A DNA stretch of 58,976 nucleotides from Ramlibacter sp. (GCA_013815685.1 JACDFR010000020.1:1-58976), one strand, 5' to 3'; positions 47,037 to 58,323 are shown, counted from the stretch's first letter. Numbers and translations: made by a program. Notes: generated from the sequence alone by a model not told the origin.

Positions 47037-47078
47037 GGGCCGCCGCAGACAGTACACATGAAGTACGGCAGGCGGCCC
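47037..47078 (-). repeat. long-loop hairpin between infB and rbfA
   Basis: GGGCCGCC (47037-47044) pairs perfectly with GGCGGCCC (47071-47078) around a 26-nt loop holding two GTAC boxes separated by 7 nt. It is not followed by T's. The layout recalls dispersed palindromic elements of Comamonadaceae (from memory) and could affect transcription or mRNA stability between the two genes. Confidence 0.45.
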
Positions 47079-47106
47079 AACAACGCCGAGGCCCGATATA
47101 GCGGCG

Positions 47107-49971
47107 CTACAACGTCCGGGCGATTTCCTTGATCTCGAAGAACTCCAGCTGATCGCCTTCCTTGACGTCGTTGTAGTTCTTCAGCTTGATACCGCACTCG
47201 AAGCCTTCCTTGACTTCGCGCGCATCGTCCTTCATTCGCTTGAGCGAATCGATCTCGCCCGTGTAGACGACGACGTTGTCGCGCAGCAGACGGAAGTGCG
47301 CCGAACGGTTGACCATGCCGGACGTGACCATACAGCCGGCCACCGTACCGATCTTGGAGGCCACGAATACAGTCCGGATTTCGGCCGTCCCGATGACTTC
47401 CTCGCGCTTGTCGGGCGCCAGCATGCCCGACATGGCGACCTTGAGCTCGTCCACCGCGTCGTAAATGATGCTGTAGTAGCGGATATCCACGCCGTTGCCT
47501 TCGGCGAGCTTGCGCGCGCCGGCGTCGGCACGCACGTTGAAGCCGATGATCACGGCCTTGGACGCGATGGCCAGGTTGATGTCCGACTCGCTGATGCCGC
47601 CGACACCGGAATAGACCAACTGCACCTTGACCTCGTCGGTCGAGAGCTTGAGCAGCGACTGGCCCAGCGCCTCCTGCGAACCCTGCACGTCGGCCTTGAT
47701 AATGATGGGGACCATCTTCACCTCGCCGGCGGTCATGTCGGTGAACATGTTTTCCAGCTTGGAGGCCTGCTGGCGGGCCAGCTTGGTGTTGCGGAACTTG
47801 CCGGCGCGGTAGGTGGCAATTTCGCGCGCGCGCCGCTCGTCGGTCAGCACCATGAATTCGTCGCCCGCCTGCGGCACTTCCGTCAGGCCCTGGATCTCCA
47901 CCGGGATGGAAGGGCCGGCCGACTTGATCGGCTTGCCGTTTTCATCAAGCATGGCGCGCACGCGGCCATAGGTCTGGCCGGCCAGCACCACGTCGCCGGT
48001 CTTGAGCGTGCCGGATTGCACCAGCACCGTGGCGACCGGGCCGCGGCCCTTGTCCAGTTGTGCTTCGATCACCAGGCCCTTGGCCATGGCGTCGACCGGC
48101 GCCTTGAGTTCCAGCACTTCGGCCTGCAACAGGACTTGCTCCAGCAGCGCGTCGATGCCTTCGCCGGTCTTGGCCGACACCGGCACGAACGGCGACTCGC
48201 CGCCGTACTCTTCAGGCACGACCTCTTCGGCCACCAGTTCCTGCTTGACGCGGTCCGGGTTGGCATCGGGCTTGTCGATCTTGTTGATTGCGACCACGAT
48301 CGGCACGCCCGCCGCTTTCGCGTGCTTGACGGCTTCCCTGGTCTGCGGCATCACGCCGTCATCGGCGGCCACCACCAGGATGACGATGTCGGTCGCCTGG
48401 GCGCCACGGGCACGCATGGCGGTGAACGCCTCGTGTCCCGGAGTGTCCAGGAAGGAGATCATCCCACGCTCGGTTTGCACGTGGTACGCGCCGATGTGCT
48501 GGGTGATGCCGCCGGCTTCGCCCGCGGCGACCTTGGCGCGCCGGATGAAGTCGAGCAACGAGGTCTTCCCGTGGTCAACGTGGCCCATGACAGTGACGAC
48601 CGGTGCACGCGGCAACGATTCGCCTTCCGCGGCCCCCACGTCTTCTTCGGTGAAGGCTTCCGGGTCGTCCAGCGCGGCCGTGACGGCCTTGTGGCCCATT
48701 TCCTCGACCACGATCATGGCCGTGTCCTGGTCCAGCGGCTGGTTGATGGTGACCATCTGGCCCATCTTCATCAGCGCCTTGATCACTTCCGATGCCTTGA
48801 CGGCCATCTTGTGGGCGAGTTCGGCGACGGTGATGGTTTCGGGCACGTGCACTTCGATCACGCGCGCTTCGACCGGCGCTGCCGGCGCGTTGTCATCGCG
48901 ATGGTCACGTTCGTTGCCGCGGCGGCCGCGGGGTCCCCCGCGCCAGCTGTTGCGCCCCACGCCACCGGTGGCATCGCCACGGGTGGGAATGGCCTTCTTC
49001 TTGGAGGGATCCCCCGCCCAGCTGGACGACAGCTTGGCGGATTTGACTTCCTTGCCCGCGCCGGGCCCGCCCGCCGGAGCCGGGGCTCCCGCGGCCGGAC
49101 GGCCGGTACCGGTGCCGACAGCCGGCTTGTGCAGCGTGCCCTTGGCCGCCGGCTTGGCCGGCTCGGCCTTGGCGACCACTTTTTCCGGCGGCTTGTGCGC
49201 GACCAGCACTTTCTTGGGCGCGGACATCATTGAGCGGATGGCGGCAGCCTCAGCCTCGGCCTTGCGCCGGCGATCGCCGAGGTCGGCGGCCCGGGCGGCC
49301 TCCTCGTCGGCACGCGCCTTGGATTCGGCGGCAGCCTTCTCGCGCGCCTGGACCTGCGCAGCAGCCCGGGCCGCCGCGGCGTCCATTGCTTCCTGGTTGG
49401 CCTCGGCCTTGTCGGTGTTGGCCTGTGCCTTCTTCTGGTCTTCGTTGGCTGCGTAGTTGGCCGCGCGCTCTTCCGCTTCGCGCTCGCGCCTTTCGGTCTC
49501 TTCGCGCTGGCGGCGCTTGTCCGCCAGATCTTCTTCCTGCCTGCGGATCAACTCGGCCTGGCGCCTGGCCTCTTCCTCGCGGCGGGCGAGCTCGGCATCT
49601 TCCACGCGAGGCTGGGCCGGAGCCTGCGCCTCGGGCTCAGGCGCCTCGATCACGGCAGTGTCACCACCCTCGTCGCGCTTGACGAAGGTGCGCTTCTTGC
49701 GCACTTCGACCTGGATGGTGCGCGCCTTGCCGGAAGAATCGGCTTGCTTGATCTCGCTGGTCGACTTCTTGACCAGCGTGATCTTCTTGCGTTCGGGCGC
49801 TGCCGTGCCATGACTGGCTTGCAGATAACCCAGCAGCTTCTGCTTGTCGGCTTCGCTCAGGACATCGGTGGTGGCCGACTTGGCCACTCCAGCAGTGCGA
49901 AGCTGCTCAAGCAGCGTATCGGGAGATTTTTTGAGTTCGGCGGCGAACTCGGCGACGGTGGTACTTGACAT
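47107..49971 (-). CDS. infB: translation initiation factor IF-2
   Basis: A 954-residue GTPase. The N-terminal IF2 helix domain begins [25 protein letters not shown] very long Ala/Glu/Arg/Lys-rich charged region, about residues 100-370, is followed by the second N-terminal domain. The GTPase core has [33 protein letters not shown] and [13 protein letters not shown]. Domains II to IV end with [15 protein letters not shown]. The size is normal for Burkholderiales. nusA precedes it by 23 bp. Confidence 0.97.
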   Translation of the reverse strand: MSSTTVAEFAAELKKSPDTLLEQLRTAGVAKSATTDVLSEADKQKLLGYLQASHGTAAPERKKITLVKKSTSEIKQADSSGKARTIQVEVRKKRTFVKRDEGGDTAVIEAPEPEAQAPAQPRVEDAELARREEEARRQAELIRRQEEDLADKRRQREETERREREAEERAANYAANEDQKKAQANTDKAEANQEAMDAAAARAAAQVQAREKAAAESKARADEEAARAADLGDRRRKAEAEAAAIRSMMSAPKKVLVAHKPPEKVVAKAEPAKPAAKGTLHKPAVGTGTGRPAAGAPAPAGGPGAGKEVKSAKLSSSWAGDPSKKKAIPTRGDATGGVGRNSWRGGPRGRRGNERDHRDDNAPAAPVEARVIEVHVPETITVAELAHKMAVKASEVIKALMKMGQMVTINQPLDQDTAMIVVEEMGHKAVTAALDDPEAFTEEDVGAAEGESLPRAPVVTVMGHVDHGKTSLLDFIRRAKVAAGEAGGITQHIGAYHVQTERGMISFLDTPGHEAFTAMRARGAQATDIVILVVAADDGVMPQTREAVKHAKAAGVPIVVAINKIDKPDANPDRVKQELVAEEVVPEEYGGESPFVPVSAKTGEGIDALLEQVLLQAEVLELKAPVDAMAKGLVIEAQLDKGRGPVATVLVQSGTLKTGDVVLAGQTYGRVRAMLDENGKPIKSAGPSIPVEIQGLTEVPQAGDEFMVLTDERRAREIATYRAGKFRNTKLARQQASKLENMFTDMTAGEVKMVPIIIKADVQGSQEALGQSLLKLSTDEVKVQLVYSGVGGISESDINLAIASKAVIIGFNVRADAGARKLAEGNGVDIRYYSIIYDAVDELKVAMSGMLAPDKREEVIGTAEIRTVFVASKIGTVAGCMVTSGMVNRSAHFRLLRDNVVVYTGEIDSLKRMKDDAREVKEGFECGIKLKNYNDVKEGDQLEFFEIKEIARTL

Positions 49972-49994
49972 GTGTTCTGGTGCCTTCCATCACA

Positions 49995-51491
49995 TTACTC
50001 GTGGGCCGCGGTGGCGCTGGTGAACCAGTGCTCGCGAGCCTTCATGATCAGGGTCTTGGCCTCGTCCGCGGACTGGCCGGTGATATCGGTGAGTTCATCG
50101 ACGGCCAGGTCGGCCAGGTCGTCGCGGGTGTGTACGCCGGCCTCGGCCAGCTTGCCAATCAGTTCGGGGCTGAGCCCGTCGAGATCGCGCAGATCCTGAG
50201 AGACCTGCTCGACGCTTTCTTCGCGGGCGATCTCCATGGTCAGCAGCGCATCCTTGGCGCGCGAACGCAGTTCGTTCACGGTGTCTTCGTCGAAAGACTC
50301 GATTTCCAGCATCTCCTGGATGGGCACGTATGCCACTTCCTCCAGGCTGGTGAACCCTTCGGAGAACAGGATGTCCGCGATCTCCTGGTCCACATCCAGC
50401 TTTTCCATGAAGAGCGTGCGGATGGTGTCCGTTTCCTCGGCCTGTTTCTGCGCCGATTCATTCGCGTCCATGATGTTGATCTTCCAACCCGTGAGGTCGG
50501 AGGCCAGGCGCACGTTCTGCCCGCCGCGGCCAATGGCGATGGCGAGGTTCTCCTCGTCGACCACCACGTCCATGGCATGCTTTTCTTCATCGACCACGAT
50601 AGAGGAAACATTGGCGGGCGCCAGGGCGCCGATCACGAACTGGGCCGGGTCTTCGGACCACAGCACGATGTCCACGCGTTCGCCGGCCAGCTCGTTGGTG
50701 ACGCCGTTGACGCGCGTTCCACGCACGCCGACGCAGGTGCCGATGGGGTCTACCCGCTTGTCGTGCGAAAGGACGGCGATCTTGGCGCGGCTGCCCGGGT
50801 CGCGGGCGCAGCTCTTTATCTCCAGCAGGCCCTGCTCGATCTCGGGCACTTCCTGGCGGAACAGCTCGATCATGAATTCGGGGGCCGAGCGCGACAGGAT
50901 GATGGGCGCGCCGCGCAGCGTCAGGTCCACCTCCATGATCATGGCGCGCACGCGGTCGCCGTTGCGCAGGTTTTCCTTGGGGATCATCTCGCCGCGGCGC
51001 AGGCGCCCTTCGACGCGGCCGCTCTCGACGATGATGTCGCCCTTGTCCATACGCTTGACGGTGCCGACAAAAATCTTGTCGCCGCGCGACATGAAGTCAT
51101 TGAGCAGCATCTCGCGCTCGGCATCGCGGATCTTCTGCAGGATCACCTGCTTGGCGGCCATCGCGCCGATGCGTCCGATGGGAACCGAATCGACGGCTTC
51201 CTCGATGTAGTCGTCGACATCGATATCGGCGATCTGCTCCTTGGCCTCGAACAGCAGAATCTCCTGGTCGGGCAACTGCAGCCCGGCTTCGTCAGGCACC
51301 ACATGCCAGCGGCGGAAAGTTTCGTAATCGCCGCTGTCGCGGTCGATCGCCACGCGGATGTCCACATCGCCCTCATAGAGCTTCTTGGTGGCTTGGGCCA
51401 GCGCCGACTCCACCGCGCCGAAGACAACGTCGCGCTCGACGTTCTTCTCGCGCGAGATCGCCTCCACCAGCATCAACAATTCGCGATTCAT
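49995..51491 (-). CDS. nusA: transcription termination/antitermination factor NusA
   Basis: A 498-residue protein that binds RNA polymerase and RNA. The N-terminal domain ([20 protein letters not shown]) is followed by an S1 domain ([22 protein letters not shown]). KH domains follow with ICVGVRG-like [25 protein letters not shown] (in part) and [15 protein letters not shown]. Two acidic C-terminal repeats complete it. rimP precedes it by 19 bp and infB follows after 23 bp. Confidence 0.97.
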   Translation of the reverse strand: MNRELLMLVEAISREKNVERDVVFGAVESALAQATKKLYEGDVDIRVAIDRDSGDYETFRRWHVVPDEAGLQLPDQEILLFEAKEQIADIDVDDYIEEAVDSVPIGRIGAMAAKQVILQKIRDAEREMLLNDFMSRGDKIFVGTVKRMDKGDIIVESGRVEGRLRRGEMIPKENLRNGDRVRAMIMEVDLTLRGAPIILSRSAPEFMIELFRQEVPEIEQGLLEIKSCARDPGSRAKIAVLSHDKRVDPIGTCVGVRGTRVNGVTNELAGERVDIVLWSEDPAQFVIGALAPANVSSIVVDEEKHAMDVVVDEENLAIAIGRGGQNVRLASDLTGWKINIMDANESAQKQAEETDTIRTLFMEKLDVDQEIADILFSEGFTSLEEVAYVPIQEMLEIESFDEDTVNELRSRAKDALLTMEIAREESVEQVSQDLRDLDGLSPELIGKLAEAGVHTRDDLADLAVDELTDITGQSADEAKTLIMKAREHWFTSATAAHE

Positions 51492-51510
51492 CTGACCACT
51501 CTCCTACCAC

Positions 51511-52110
51511 TTAATCGGTTGAGGACACGGCACGCTTGCCCGCGGCCTGCCCCGCAATCTCGCCGGATTTCCTGCCCTTGAAATCCACGATCGGCGCCAG
51601 CCGTGCTTCCTTCAGCTCGTCCAGCGTAAAACCCAATGCCCGCAGCGGCGCGGGCTCTTTTTTCCTGCTTACCTTCTGGCCCGGCTTCACGGGTGGCTCG
51701 TCACTCCAGACGACCTGCCAGCCTCCCGCCTCGGCGCGTTCCAGCGTGCCGCGAAACTTCTTGCGATTGGCGGCCACCTGGCCATCCGCCGCCGCGCCCA
51801 TGGGGGTCTTCAGCGTGACATCGACCGCCTGGCCGGCAAACCGCTCGAAATCCTTCTCGCTACGTAACGGCCGGTCGATGCCCGGCGACGACACTTCCAG
51901 CCGCTTATATTCCGCGCCCTCGACCTCCAGGGCAAACTGCAATTGCCGGGTGACCTTCTCGCAGTCCTCGACGTTGATGAACTGCTCGTCACCCGGGTTC
52001 CACGGCAGGTCGATCGTGATGCGCAGCAAGCCTCCGGCAGAGCGCTCGATCTCCACCAGCTCGTAACCCAATCCGGTCACTGTTTGCTCTACGATTTCCT
52101 GCAGCGCCAC
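51511..52110 (-). CDS. rimP: ribosome maturation factor RimP
   Basis: A 199-residue protein for 30S maturation. Signatures are GLGYELVEIERSAGGLLRITID, DCEKVTRQLQFALEVEGAEYKRLEVSSPGIDRPLRSEKDF (in part) and a C-terminal SH3-like domain that is extended and basic. The start is set at GTG 52110 (VALQEIVEQTV), because the family N-terminus begins there and a purine-rich AAGGGA lies 12 bp upstream. It opens the rimP-nusA-infB-rbfA-truB-typA run. Confidence 0.93.
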   Translation of the reverse strand: MALQEIVEQTVTGLGYELVEIERSAGGLLRITIDLPWNPGDEQFINVEDCEKVTRQLQFALEVEGAEYKRLEVSSPGIDRPLRSEKDFERFAGQAVDVTLKTPMGAAADGQVAANRKKFRGTLERAEAGGWQVVWSDEPPVKPGQKVSRKKEPAPLRALGFTLDELKEARLAPIVDFKGRKSGEIAGQAAGKRAVSSTD

Positions 52111-52202
52111 TGTTGTGCGACATCCCTTTGAAAGCGATTGACCACTCAACCCATCGGGTTGCTCGACGGCTAACAACTGTCCCGAAGGGCTGTTACGACG
52201 GC

Positions 52203-52233
52203 GAAAAAAAACGGGCGGTGATTACCCGCCCGT
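52203..52233 (-). terminator. rho-independent terminator after arfB
   Basis: On the minus strand ACGGGCGG pairs with CCGCCCGT (52211-52218 with 52226-52233) around a 7-nt loop. The second arm runs into seven T's (52204-52210). It lies about 75 bp past the arfB stop and separates the yej-arfB unit from the rimP unit. Confidence 0.8.
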
Positions 52234-52307
52234 TTGGTCGTGAAGTAAGGATTGTATCGCCTAAACCATTGATCTGCAACGCATCGGCTGTGCTGCGCAC
52301 TGCCTGC

Positions 52308-52721
52308 TCAGTCGGAAATGCGGCCTCGCAGTACCTTCACCTGCGAACGCAGATTCTTGGCTTCGAGGCGGCGCTTCTTTGATGCCAGCGTGGGCCGGGT
52401 CGGCCGGCGCACCTGGGGTGGCGCGGCGACGCTGTCGACCAGCTCCTGCAACCGGCCCATGGCCTCGGCACGGTTCATGTCCTGGCTGCGATGGGTCTGG
52501 GCCTTGATGACCAGGACGCCATCGCGGGTGATCCGCTGGTCGGCCAGGGCCAGCAGCCGCTCCTTGTGGTCAGCGGTCAAGGATGAGTTGCGGATGTCGA
52601 AGCGCAGGTGGATAGCGCTGGAAACCTTGTTGACGTTCTGGCCACCCGCTCCCTGCGCCCGCATGGCTGTGATCTCGACTTCCGATTCCGGGATCACGAT
52701 GGTGGGTGACTTGGCGGGCAT
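52308..52721 (-). CDS. arfB: peptidyl-tRNA hydrolase ArfB (YaeJ)
   Basis: A 137-residue ribosome-rescue factor that releases peptides from stalled ribosomes without a stop codon. The catalytic GGQ is visible in MRAQGAGGQNVNKVSSAIHL, and the basic C-terminal tail (PTLASKKRRLEAKNLRSQVK) enters the mRNA channel. It lies 7 bp after the stop of the peptide ABC transporter gene, ending that transcription unit before a terminator. Confidence 0.95.
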   Translation of the reverse strand: MPAKSPTIVIPESEVEITAMRAQGAGGQNVNKVSSAIHLRFDIRNSSLTADHKERLLALADQRITRDGVLVIKAQTHRSQDMNRAEAMGRLQELVDSVAAPPQVRRPTRPTLASKKRRLEAKNLRSQVKVLRGRISD

Positions 52722-52728
52722 GGCATTC

Positions 52729-54333
52729 CTAGGCTGCAGCCGCCACCAAGGTGCGGGTGTAGTCGTCGCGCGGAGTGTCCAGAACCTGCAGCACCGAACC
52801 GGATTCCACGATGTCGCCGTCCTTCATCACCATCACGTCATGGGCCATCGCCCGGATCACGTCCACGTCATGAGTGATCAGCAAGTAGCTCAGCCCTTTT
52901 TCACGTTGCAGCCGCTGCAACAGCCTCAGGACCTGCTTCTGGATCGTGACGTCCAGCGCGCTGGTCGGCTCGTCCAGGATCAGCAGTTGCGGCTGGACGA
53001 TCAGGGCGCGGGCGATCGCCAGGCGCTGGCGCTGGCCGCCGGAAAATTCGTGCGGATAGCGCTGCAGCAGGCCGGGAAACTGGTCCTCGGACAAGCCGAC
53101 GTCCGCCAGGGCCTGCATCACACGCTCGCGGCGGGCGGGTATCGCCAGACCCGGCTCGTGCACGAGCAAACCCTCGCCCACGATTTCTTCGACCGTCATG
53201 CGTGGCGATAAGGAAGAGTACGGGTCTTGAAACACCACTTGCACCACCCGGCGTATGGCCTTGTTGCCCGCCGCGTCGGGACCCCAGCGCCGGCCCACCA
53301 CGTCCAGATCCCCGCTATGCGGGATCAGGCCCAGCGCCGCCAGCGCCAGGGTCGATTTGCCTGAGCCCGATTCGCCCACCACGCCCAGCGTCCGGCCAGG
53401 GGCCACGGAAAATGCCGCGCCCTTCACGGCGATGAAACTTCCCTTCTTGAACCATCCCCGGATGCCGGGGATGGGCACGGGATAGGTGACCTGCATGCCC
53501 CTTGCCTGCATGACCGGCGATGCAGGCGCCGCCGACTCGTCGGTGACATCCCGCACCGGCCGGCTGTCGATCAATTTGCGGGTGTAGGCGTGCCGCGGGT
53601 TGGCAAAGACTTCATCGACCGGGCCCTGCTCGACCAGGTAGCCGTTTTCCATCACCGCCACCCTGTCGGCGAATTTGCGAACGAGGTTCAGGTCGTGGGT
53701 GATCAGCAGCATGGCCATGCCGTTCTGGCGCTGAATCTCCGACAGCAGATCGAGGATCTGCGCGCGCAGGGTCACGTCGAGCGCCGTGGTGGGTTCATCC
53801 GCCAACAGCAGCTTGGGCCGGCCCGCCAGGGCCATGGCGATCATCGCCCTCTGGCGCTGGCCGCCGGAGAGCTGGTGCGGGTAGGCCAGGGCGCGCCGCT
53901 CAGGCTCGGGAATGCCGGTAGCGCCCAGCGCGCCCACCGCCGCCTCCCAGGCTTCGCGGCCGGTGAGTCCCTCCTTGAGCTGCAGCACCTCGGCGATCTG
54001 GTCGCCCACCGTGTACAGCGGGTTCATGGCGGTCATGGGCTCCTGGAAGATCATCGCGATCTCGCGGCCGCGGACCGCCAGCAGCTCGCGCTGCGGCAAC
54101 GACAGCAAGTCGCGTTCGCCCTCGCGTTCGCCCCCAGCGAACAGCGCGGAACCCCGGACTTCGGCGTTCTGGACCAGCCCCAGCAGGCTCAGCGCCGTGA
54201 CGGTCTTGCCCGAGCCGGACTCGCCCACCAGGGCGAGCTTTTCCCCCGGCCGAACCGAGAAGTCCACGCCGTGCACCACTTCCTTGCCGCCAAATGAAAC
54301 CCGCAAGCCTTTGACGTCCAGCAGCAGCGTCAT
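52729..54333 (-). CDS. yejF: peptide ABC transporter, double ATP-binding protein YejF
   Basis: A 534-residue protein with two fused ABC ATPase domains. The first has [31 protein letters not shown] and [14 protein letters not shown]. The second has [31 protein letters not shown] and [14 protein letters not shown]. It energises uptake of oligopeptides through YejBE. Each domain ends with the peptide-transporter-type segment. Its start overlaps the yejE stop (ATGA at 54330-54333). Confidence 0.95.
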   Translation of the reverse strand: MTLLLDVKGLRVSFGGKEVVHGVDFSVRPGEKLALVGESGSGKTVTALSLLGLVQNAEVRGSALFAGGEREGERDLLSLPQRELLAVRGREIAMIFQEPMTAMNPLYTVGDQIAEVLQLKEGLTGREAWEAAVGALGATGIPEPERRALAYPHQLSGGQRQRAMIAMALAGRPKLLLADEPTTALDVTLRAQILDLLSEIQRQNGMAMLLITHDLNLVRKFADRVAVMENGYLVEQGPVDEVFANPRHAYTRKLIDSRPVRDVTDESAAPASPVMQARGMQVTYPVPIPGIRGWFKKGSFIAVKGAAFSVAPGRTLGVVGESGSGKSTLALAALGLIPHSGDLDVVGRRWGPDAAGNKAIRRVVQVVFQDPYSSLSPRMTVEEIVGEGLLVHEPGLAIPARRERVMQALADVGLSEDQFPGLLQRYPHEFSGGQRQRLAIARALIVQPQLLILDEPTSALDVTIQKQVLRLLQRLQREKGLSYLLITHDVDVIRAMAHDVMVMKDGDIVESGSVLQVLDTPRDDYTRTLVAAAA

Positions 54334-55463
54334 TTTTCGGCCTTGCGAGGATCGAGTGCGTCACGCAGCGCGTCGCCCATGAACGTCAGCAACAGCAGCG
54401 TGATCACCAGCACCGCGAATGTCGAGAGCGATATCCACCACGCGTCCAGGTTGGCCTTGCCCTGGCTCAGCAATTCTCCTAGCGAAGGCGTGCCAGGCGG
54501 CACACCCAGTCCCAGGAAATCAAGCGACGTCAGGGCCAGGATGGCTGCGCTCATTCGAAACGGAAGGAATGTCACAACGGGCGTCATGCTGTTGGGCAGG
54601 ATATGCCGCCACATGATGCGGCGGTTGCCGACACCCAGTGCCTTGGCGGCGCGCACGTAATCCATCTGGCGATTGCGCAGGAATTCGGCGCGCACGTAGT
54701 CCGACAAGCCCATCCAGCCGAAGAGCGACAGCAGGATCAGCAGCAAGGCCACGCTGGGGGCGAATACGGCACTGAAGATGATGAGCAGGTAAAGCTCGGG
54801 CATCGATCCCCAGATCTCGATGAAGCGCTGGAACGCCAAGTCGGTTTTCCCGCCGAAATAGCCCTGGATGGCACCGGTCAGCACGCCGACCAACACGCCG
54901 ATCACCGTGAGCGCCAGGCCGAACAGGACGCTCACGCGAAAGCCGTAGATCAATTGGGCCAGCAGGTCGCGGCCGCGGTCGTCGGTGCCAAACATGTTTT
55001 CGCCCGAGGGCGACGTGGGGTTGGGCTGGCTGGCGAAATAGTTCAGCGTCCTCGGGCCAAATCGATTGGGCGGATACAGGGCCCAGTTGCCGCCCTGCCC
55101 GAGCTTGTCGCGAATGAAGGGGTCGAGGTAGTCCGTTGGCGTGTGGAAGTCGCCGCCGAAGGTAGTTTCGGCATAGTCCCGTACGATGGGAAAGTAGAAC
55201 TGACCCTCATAGCGAACCACCAGCGGTTTGTCGTTCGACAGGACCTCCGCGAACAGGCTCAGCACCACCATCACGCTGAACACTACGAGGCTGTAGAAGC
55301 CCAGCTTGTTGCGGCGGAAACGCTGCCAGGCGCGCCGGCCGGGCGATGGGTAAGCATCCTTTCCAGGGCCGCCGCGGATCCGGCTCTGCCGGGCCGCTGG
55401 CGGCGCCCCCCCGGGGGGGAGGCGGCCGGAGGCCGCTTCGGGGGGGTTAGTCAAACCTGACAC
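54330..55463 (-). CDS. yejE: peptide ABC transporter permease YejE
   Basis: A 377-residue inner-membrane permease. The permease proper starts near residue 40 (RRAWQRFRRNKLGFYSLVVFSVMV) and contains GTDDRGRDLLAQLIYGFRVSVLFG and the EAA loop region VRAAKALGVGNRRIMWRHILPN. The only in-frame start upstream is GTG 55463, inside the yejB end, so the first ~35 residues (Pro/Gly/Ala-rich) are encoded by a dispersed repeat. The true start could not be set otherwise. yejF is coupled by ATGA. Confidence 0.9.
   Translation of the reverse strand: MSGLTNPPEAASGRLPPGGAPPAARQSRIRGGPGKDAYPSPGRRAWQRFRRNKLGFYSLVVFSVMVVLSLFAEVLSNDKPLVVRYEGQFYFPIVRDYAETTFGGDFHTPTDYLDPFIRDKLGQGGNWALYPPNRFGPRTLNYFASQPNPTSPSGENMFGTDDRGRDLLAQLIYGFRVSVLFGLALTVIGVLVGVLTGAIQGYFGGKTDLAFQRFIEIWGSMPELYLLIIFSAVFAPSVALLLILLSLFGWMGLSDYVRAEFLRNRQMDYVRAAKALGVGNRRIMWRHILPNSMTPVVTFLPFRMSAAILALTSLDFLGLGVPPGTPSLGELLSQGKANLDAWWISLSTFAVLVITLLLLTFMGDALRDALDPRKAEK
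55402..55450. repeat. GC-rich dispersed repeat, copy 3, inside the yejE 5' end
   Basis: The segment has GCGCCCCCCCGGGGGGG, a GGCGGCCGGAGGCCGC stem and a closing CGGGGGGG. It is a relative of the copies near guaB and rbfA with the same C-run/G-run core. It is translated in the yejE frame. Confidence 0.5.
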
Positions 55464-56481
55464 GCGGGTCCACCAGCACGTAGGAGAGATCGCTGATCAG
55501 CTTGGTCACCAGGCCGATCAAGGTGAATAGATAAAGCGTCCCCAGTACCACCGGGTAGTCGCGCCGGATCACGCTTTCGTAGCTGAGCAGGCCCAGGCCG
55601 TCGAGTGAGAACAGAGTCTCGATCAACAGCGAACCGGTGAAGAACGCGCCTATGAATGCGGCCGGGAAGCCGGTGATGATGGGAATCAGCGCGTTGCGGA
55701 ACACATGCTTCCACAACACCCGGTTTTCATCCAGTCCCTTGGCCCTCGCCGTCAGGACGTACTGCTTGCGGATCTCCTCGAGGAAGGCGTTCTTGGTGAG
55801 CATCGAAGTGACGGCAAAACTTCCGAACACCATGGCCGTAACCGGCAGCGCTATGTGCCAGAGATAGTCGGCGATTCTCGCGCCCCAGCTCAGCTGCTCC
55901 CAATTGGAGGAGGTCAGCCCACGCAGGGGAAACCATTGCAGCTGGCCGCCGAAGACCACCAACAGCGCGACGCCCAGCACGAAGCCGGGGATCGCGTAGC
56001 CCACCAGCACGATCAGCGTGGTGATGAAGTCGAAGCGCGATCCTGCCCGCACGGCCTTGGCCACGCCCAGCGGCACGGCTATGAGGTAACTCAGGAAGAA
56101 CGTCCAGAGCCCCAGGCTGATGGACACCGGCAGCTTCTCTTTCACCAGCTCCCAAACATCCTTGTGCTGGTAAAAGCTCTGGCCCAGGTCGAAGCGGGCG
56201 AACTGGCCCAGCATCTGGAAGAAGCGCTCGTGCACCGGCTTGTCGAAGCCATACAGCGCCTTGATCTCCGCAATCCGCTTCTCGTCCACGCCCTGGCGCC
56301 CGCGATAGCCCGCACCTGAAGCCGCGGCGCGCTCGCCCCCGGAGTCGCGGCCCTGCAACTGGGCCACCATCTGCTCCACCGGCCCGCCGGGCACGAACTG
56401 CACGATGGTGAACGTCACCACCAGGATTCCCAGCAGGGTGGGAATCATCAGCAGCAGGCGCTTGAGGATGTAACTGGTCAT
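55447..56481 (-). CDS. yejB: peptide ABC transporter permease YejB
   Basis: A 344-residue inner-membrane permease. The N-terminal span is MTSYILKRLLLMIPTLLGILVVTFTIVQFVPGG. A periplasmic loop of about 60 residues follows, and the EAA region VLTARAKGLDENRVLWKHVFRNALIPI is near residue 240. The gene follows yejA by 7 bp and overlaps the yejE start by 17 bp. The typical YejB length is 360, so it is full length. Confidence 0.95.
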   Translation of the reverse strand: MTSYILKRLLLMIPTLLGILVVTFTIVQFVPGGPVEQMVAQLQGRDSGGERAAASGAGYRGRQGVDEKRIAEIKALYGFDKPVHERFFQMLGQFARFDLGQSFYQHKDVWELVKEKLPVSISLGLWTFFLSYLIAVPLGVAKAVRAGSRFDFITTLIVLVGYAIPGFVLGVALLVVFGGQLQWFPLRGLTSSNWEQLSWGARIADYLWHIALPVTAMVFGSFAVTSMLTKNAFLEEIRKQYVLTARAKGLDENRVLWKHVFRNALIPIITGFPAAFIGAFFTGSLLIETLFSLDGLGLLSYESVIRRDYPVVLGTLYLFTLIGLVTKLISDLSYVLVDPRVRFD

Positions 56482-56488
56482 CGGGCTT

Positions 56489-58285
56489 TCATCTGTTGGC
56501 GGGGGACGCCCACCATGTCGACATGGCCCAGGTGTCGGCCTCGTAGTAGGGAGGAATCTGCTGCGGCAGCACGAAGGCCCTGGGCCGGTAACCGATCAGG
56601 AATGCGCCGCCATAGTACTGAGGAACCGAATAGTGCCCGTGGCTCAGGACGCGGTCCAGCGCCCGCATTGCCGTGCGCAGCTCCTCCCGAGTGCGTGCCT
56701 GCACCACCTTCTGCAAGATGGCGTCAACCGCCGGGTCCGAGATGCCCCAGTAGTTGGAAGACCCCGGGGTCGCGGCGGCCTTCGAGCCGAAAAGCTCCAG
56801 CAACTCACCGCCGGGGGCCACACTGCCCGGGATGCGGCGCGTGGTCAGTTCGAAGTCGAAGCTGTCCATCCGCTGCTTGCTGAGCGAAAAGTCGACCTGC
56901 CGGTATTGCCACTGGATGCCCAGTTTCGCCAGCGCCTTCTCGAAGGGCGCGACGATGCGAATCAGCCCCGGCTGGTCGTTCAGGAACTCGATGGTGAAAG
57001 GTTCGCCGTTGGCGTTGCGCAGGGCGCCATCCCGATAGGTCCACCCCGCCTCTTTCAGCAGGGCCTGGGCCTGGCGAAGGTTTTCTCGCAGGCTGCGCGG
57101 CGGCGCCGTACCGGGCGACACGAACGCCGGGCCGAAGACCTCCGGATTGAGTTTGCTGCGCAGCGGCTCCAGCAGCGCCAGTTCGTCTGGCTTGGGCGGC
57201 CCTTCGGCGTGGAACTCGCTATTGGGGAAATACCCGTTCACCCGCTTGTACAGGTTGTAGAACAGCTGCCGGTTCATCCACTCGAAATCCATGGCCAGGC
57301 CTATCGCCTTGCGAACGCGGATGTCCTGGAATTTCGGCTTCCTCAGGTTGAACACGTAGCCCTGGAAATCGCCTGGGTTGCGGTTTTCGAAAGCCCGCTT
57401 CACCAGTTCGCCGGAATCGAACTGCTTGCCCTTGTATTGCCGCGCCCAGTTGCGCGACGTGAACTCACGCAGAAAGTCGAATTCACCGGCCTTGAGTCCT
57501 TCGAAACGAGATGTCTCATCGAGATAGATTTTGAAAGTGATCCGGTCGAAGTTAAAGTGGCCCTTGCGCGTAGGCAGTTCCGACGCCCAGTAGTTGGGGT
57601 CGCGCTGGTAGGTGATGTCGCGGCCCATGCGGGGATTGGCGATGCGGTAGGGGCCCGAGCCGATCGGCACGTCGGACACCACCTCGTCGAAGGGCTTGCC
57701 CTTGCCCCAGTCGCGGCTGAACACTGCCATCCCACCCACGACCAGGGGCAGTTCGGGGTTGGGGCTGGCAAAGTCGAAACGCGCGATGCGCTCGGCCACG
57801 GCCACCGCATCCTTGACCTCGGCGTAGATGGTGCGGTACTGGGGCGCCGCCTCCTTGCCGGTCAGCGTCTTGAACGAATGCACCACGTCGGCGGCGAGCA
57901 CCGGCTTGCCGTCGTGAAAGCGTGCCCTCGGGTTGAGCCTGAAGGTGGCCGAGAGCCCGTCTCCAGCGACCTCCACGTCCTCGGCCAGCAGGCCATAGGC
58001 GGTGGTCGGCTCGTCCGAGTTGCCCACCAGCAGGCTGTCGAACATCAGGGGGCCCATGCCGTAAGGGGCCGTGCCCTTGAGGGTGAAGGGATTGAATTTG
58101 TCGAAGTTGGTGGGCCGGGTGGGCGGAACCATGCGGATTTCGCCGCCCTTGGGCGCGGCCGGATTCACGTAATCGAAGTGAGTGAAACCGCTGGGATATT
58201 TGACGTCGCCGAACTGAGCGTACGCGTGCGCTGCCCAGGACGGCACAGCCAGCATCGACGCCAGGACAAGCAGCAAACCTCGCAT
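56489..58285 (-). CDS. yejA: periplasmic peptide-binding protein YejA
   Basis: A 598-residue solute-binding protein (SBP family 5). The signal peptide is [21 protein letters not shown]. Conserved stretches are [59 protein letters not shown] (in part) and DVRIRKAIGL-like [20 protein letters not shown]. It binds oligopeptides for YejBEF. The start is taken at ATG 58285, although no clear ribosome site precedes it; in-frame GTG and TTG codons upstream are possible. Only 38 bp separate it from fabI on the other strand. Confidence 0.93.
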   Translation of the reverse strand: MRGLLLVLASMLAVPSWAAHAYAQFGDVKYPSGFTHFDYVNPAAPKGGEIRMVPPTRPTNFDKFNPFTLKGTAPYGMGPLMFDSLLVGNSDEPTTAYGLLAEDVEVAGDGLSATFRLNPRARFHDGKPVLAADVVHSFKTLTGKEAAPQYRTIYAEVKDAVAVAERIARFDFASPNPELPLVVGGMAVFSRDWGKGKPFDEVVSDVPIGSGPYRIANPRMGRDITYQRDPNYWASELPTRKGHFNFDRITFKIYLDETSRFEGLKAGEFDFLREFTSRNWARQYKGKQFDSGELVKRAFENRNPGDFQGYVFNLRKPKFQDIRVRKAIGLAMDFEWMNRQLFYNLYKRVNGYFPNSEFHAEGPPKPDELALLEPLRSKLNPEVFGPAFVSPGTAPPRSLRENLRQAQALLKEAGWTYRDGALRNANGEPFTIEFLNDQPGLIRIVAPFEKALAKLGIQWQYRQVDFSLSKQRMDSFDFELTTRRIPGSVAPGGELLELFGSKAAATPGSSNYWGISDPAVDAILQKVVQARTREELRTAMRALDRVLSHGHYSVPQYYGGAFLIGYRPRAFVLPQQIPPYYEADTWAMSTWWASPANR

Positions 58286-58323
58286 GCGACAATTCTGCAC
58301 AGATTTTTTACTCAAAGAGACCT

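Noticed and set aside
47296..49456. Long plus-strand open frames opposite infB
   Set aside because: Antisense shadow; the His/Gly/Arg-rich composition mirrors the infB codons.
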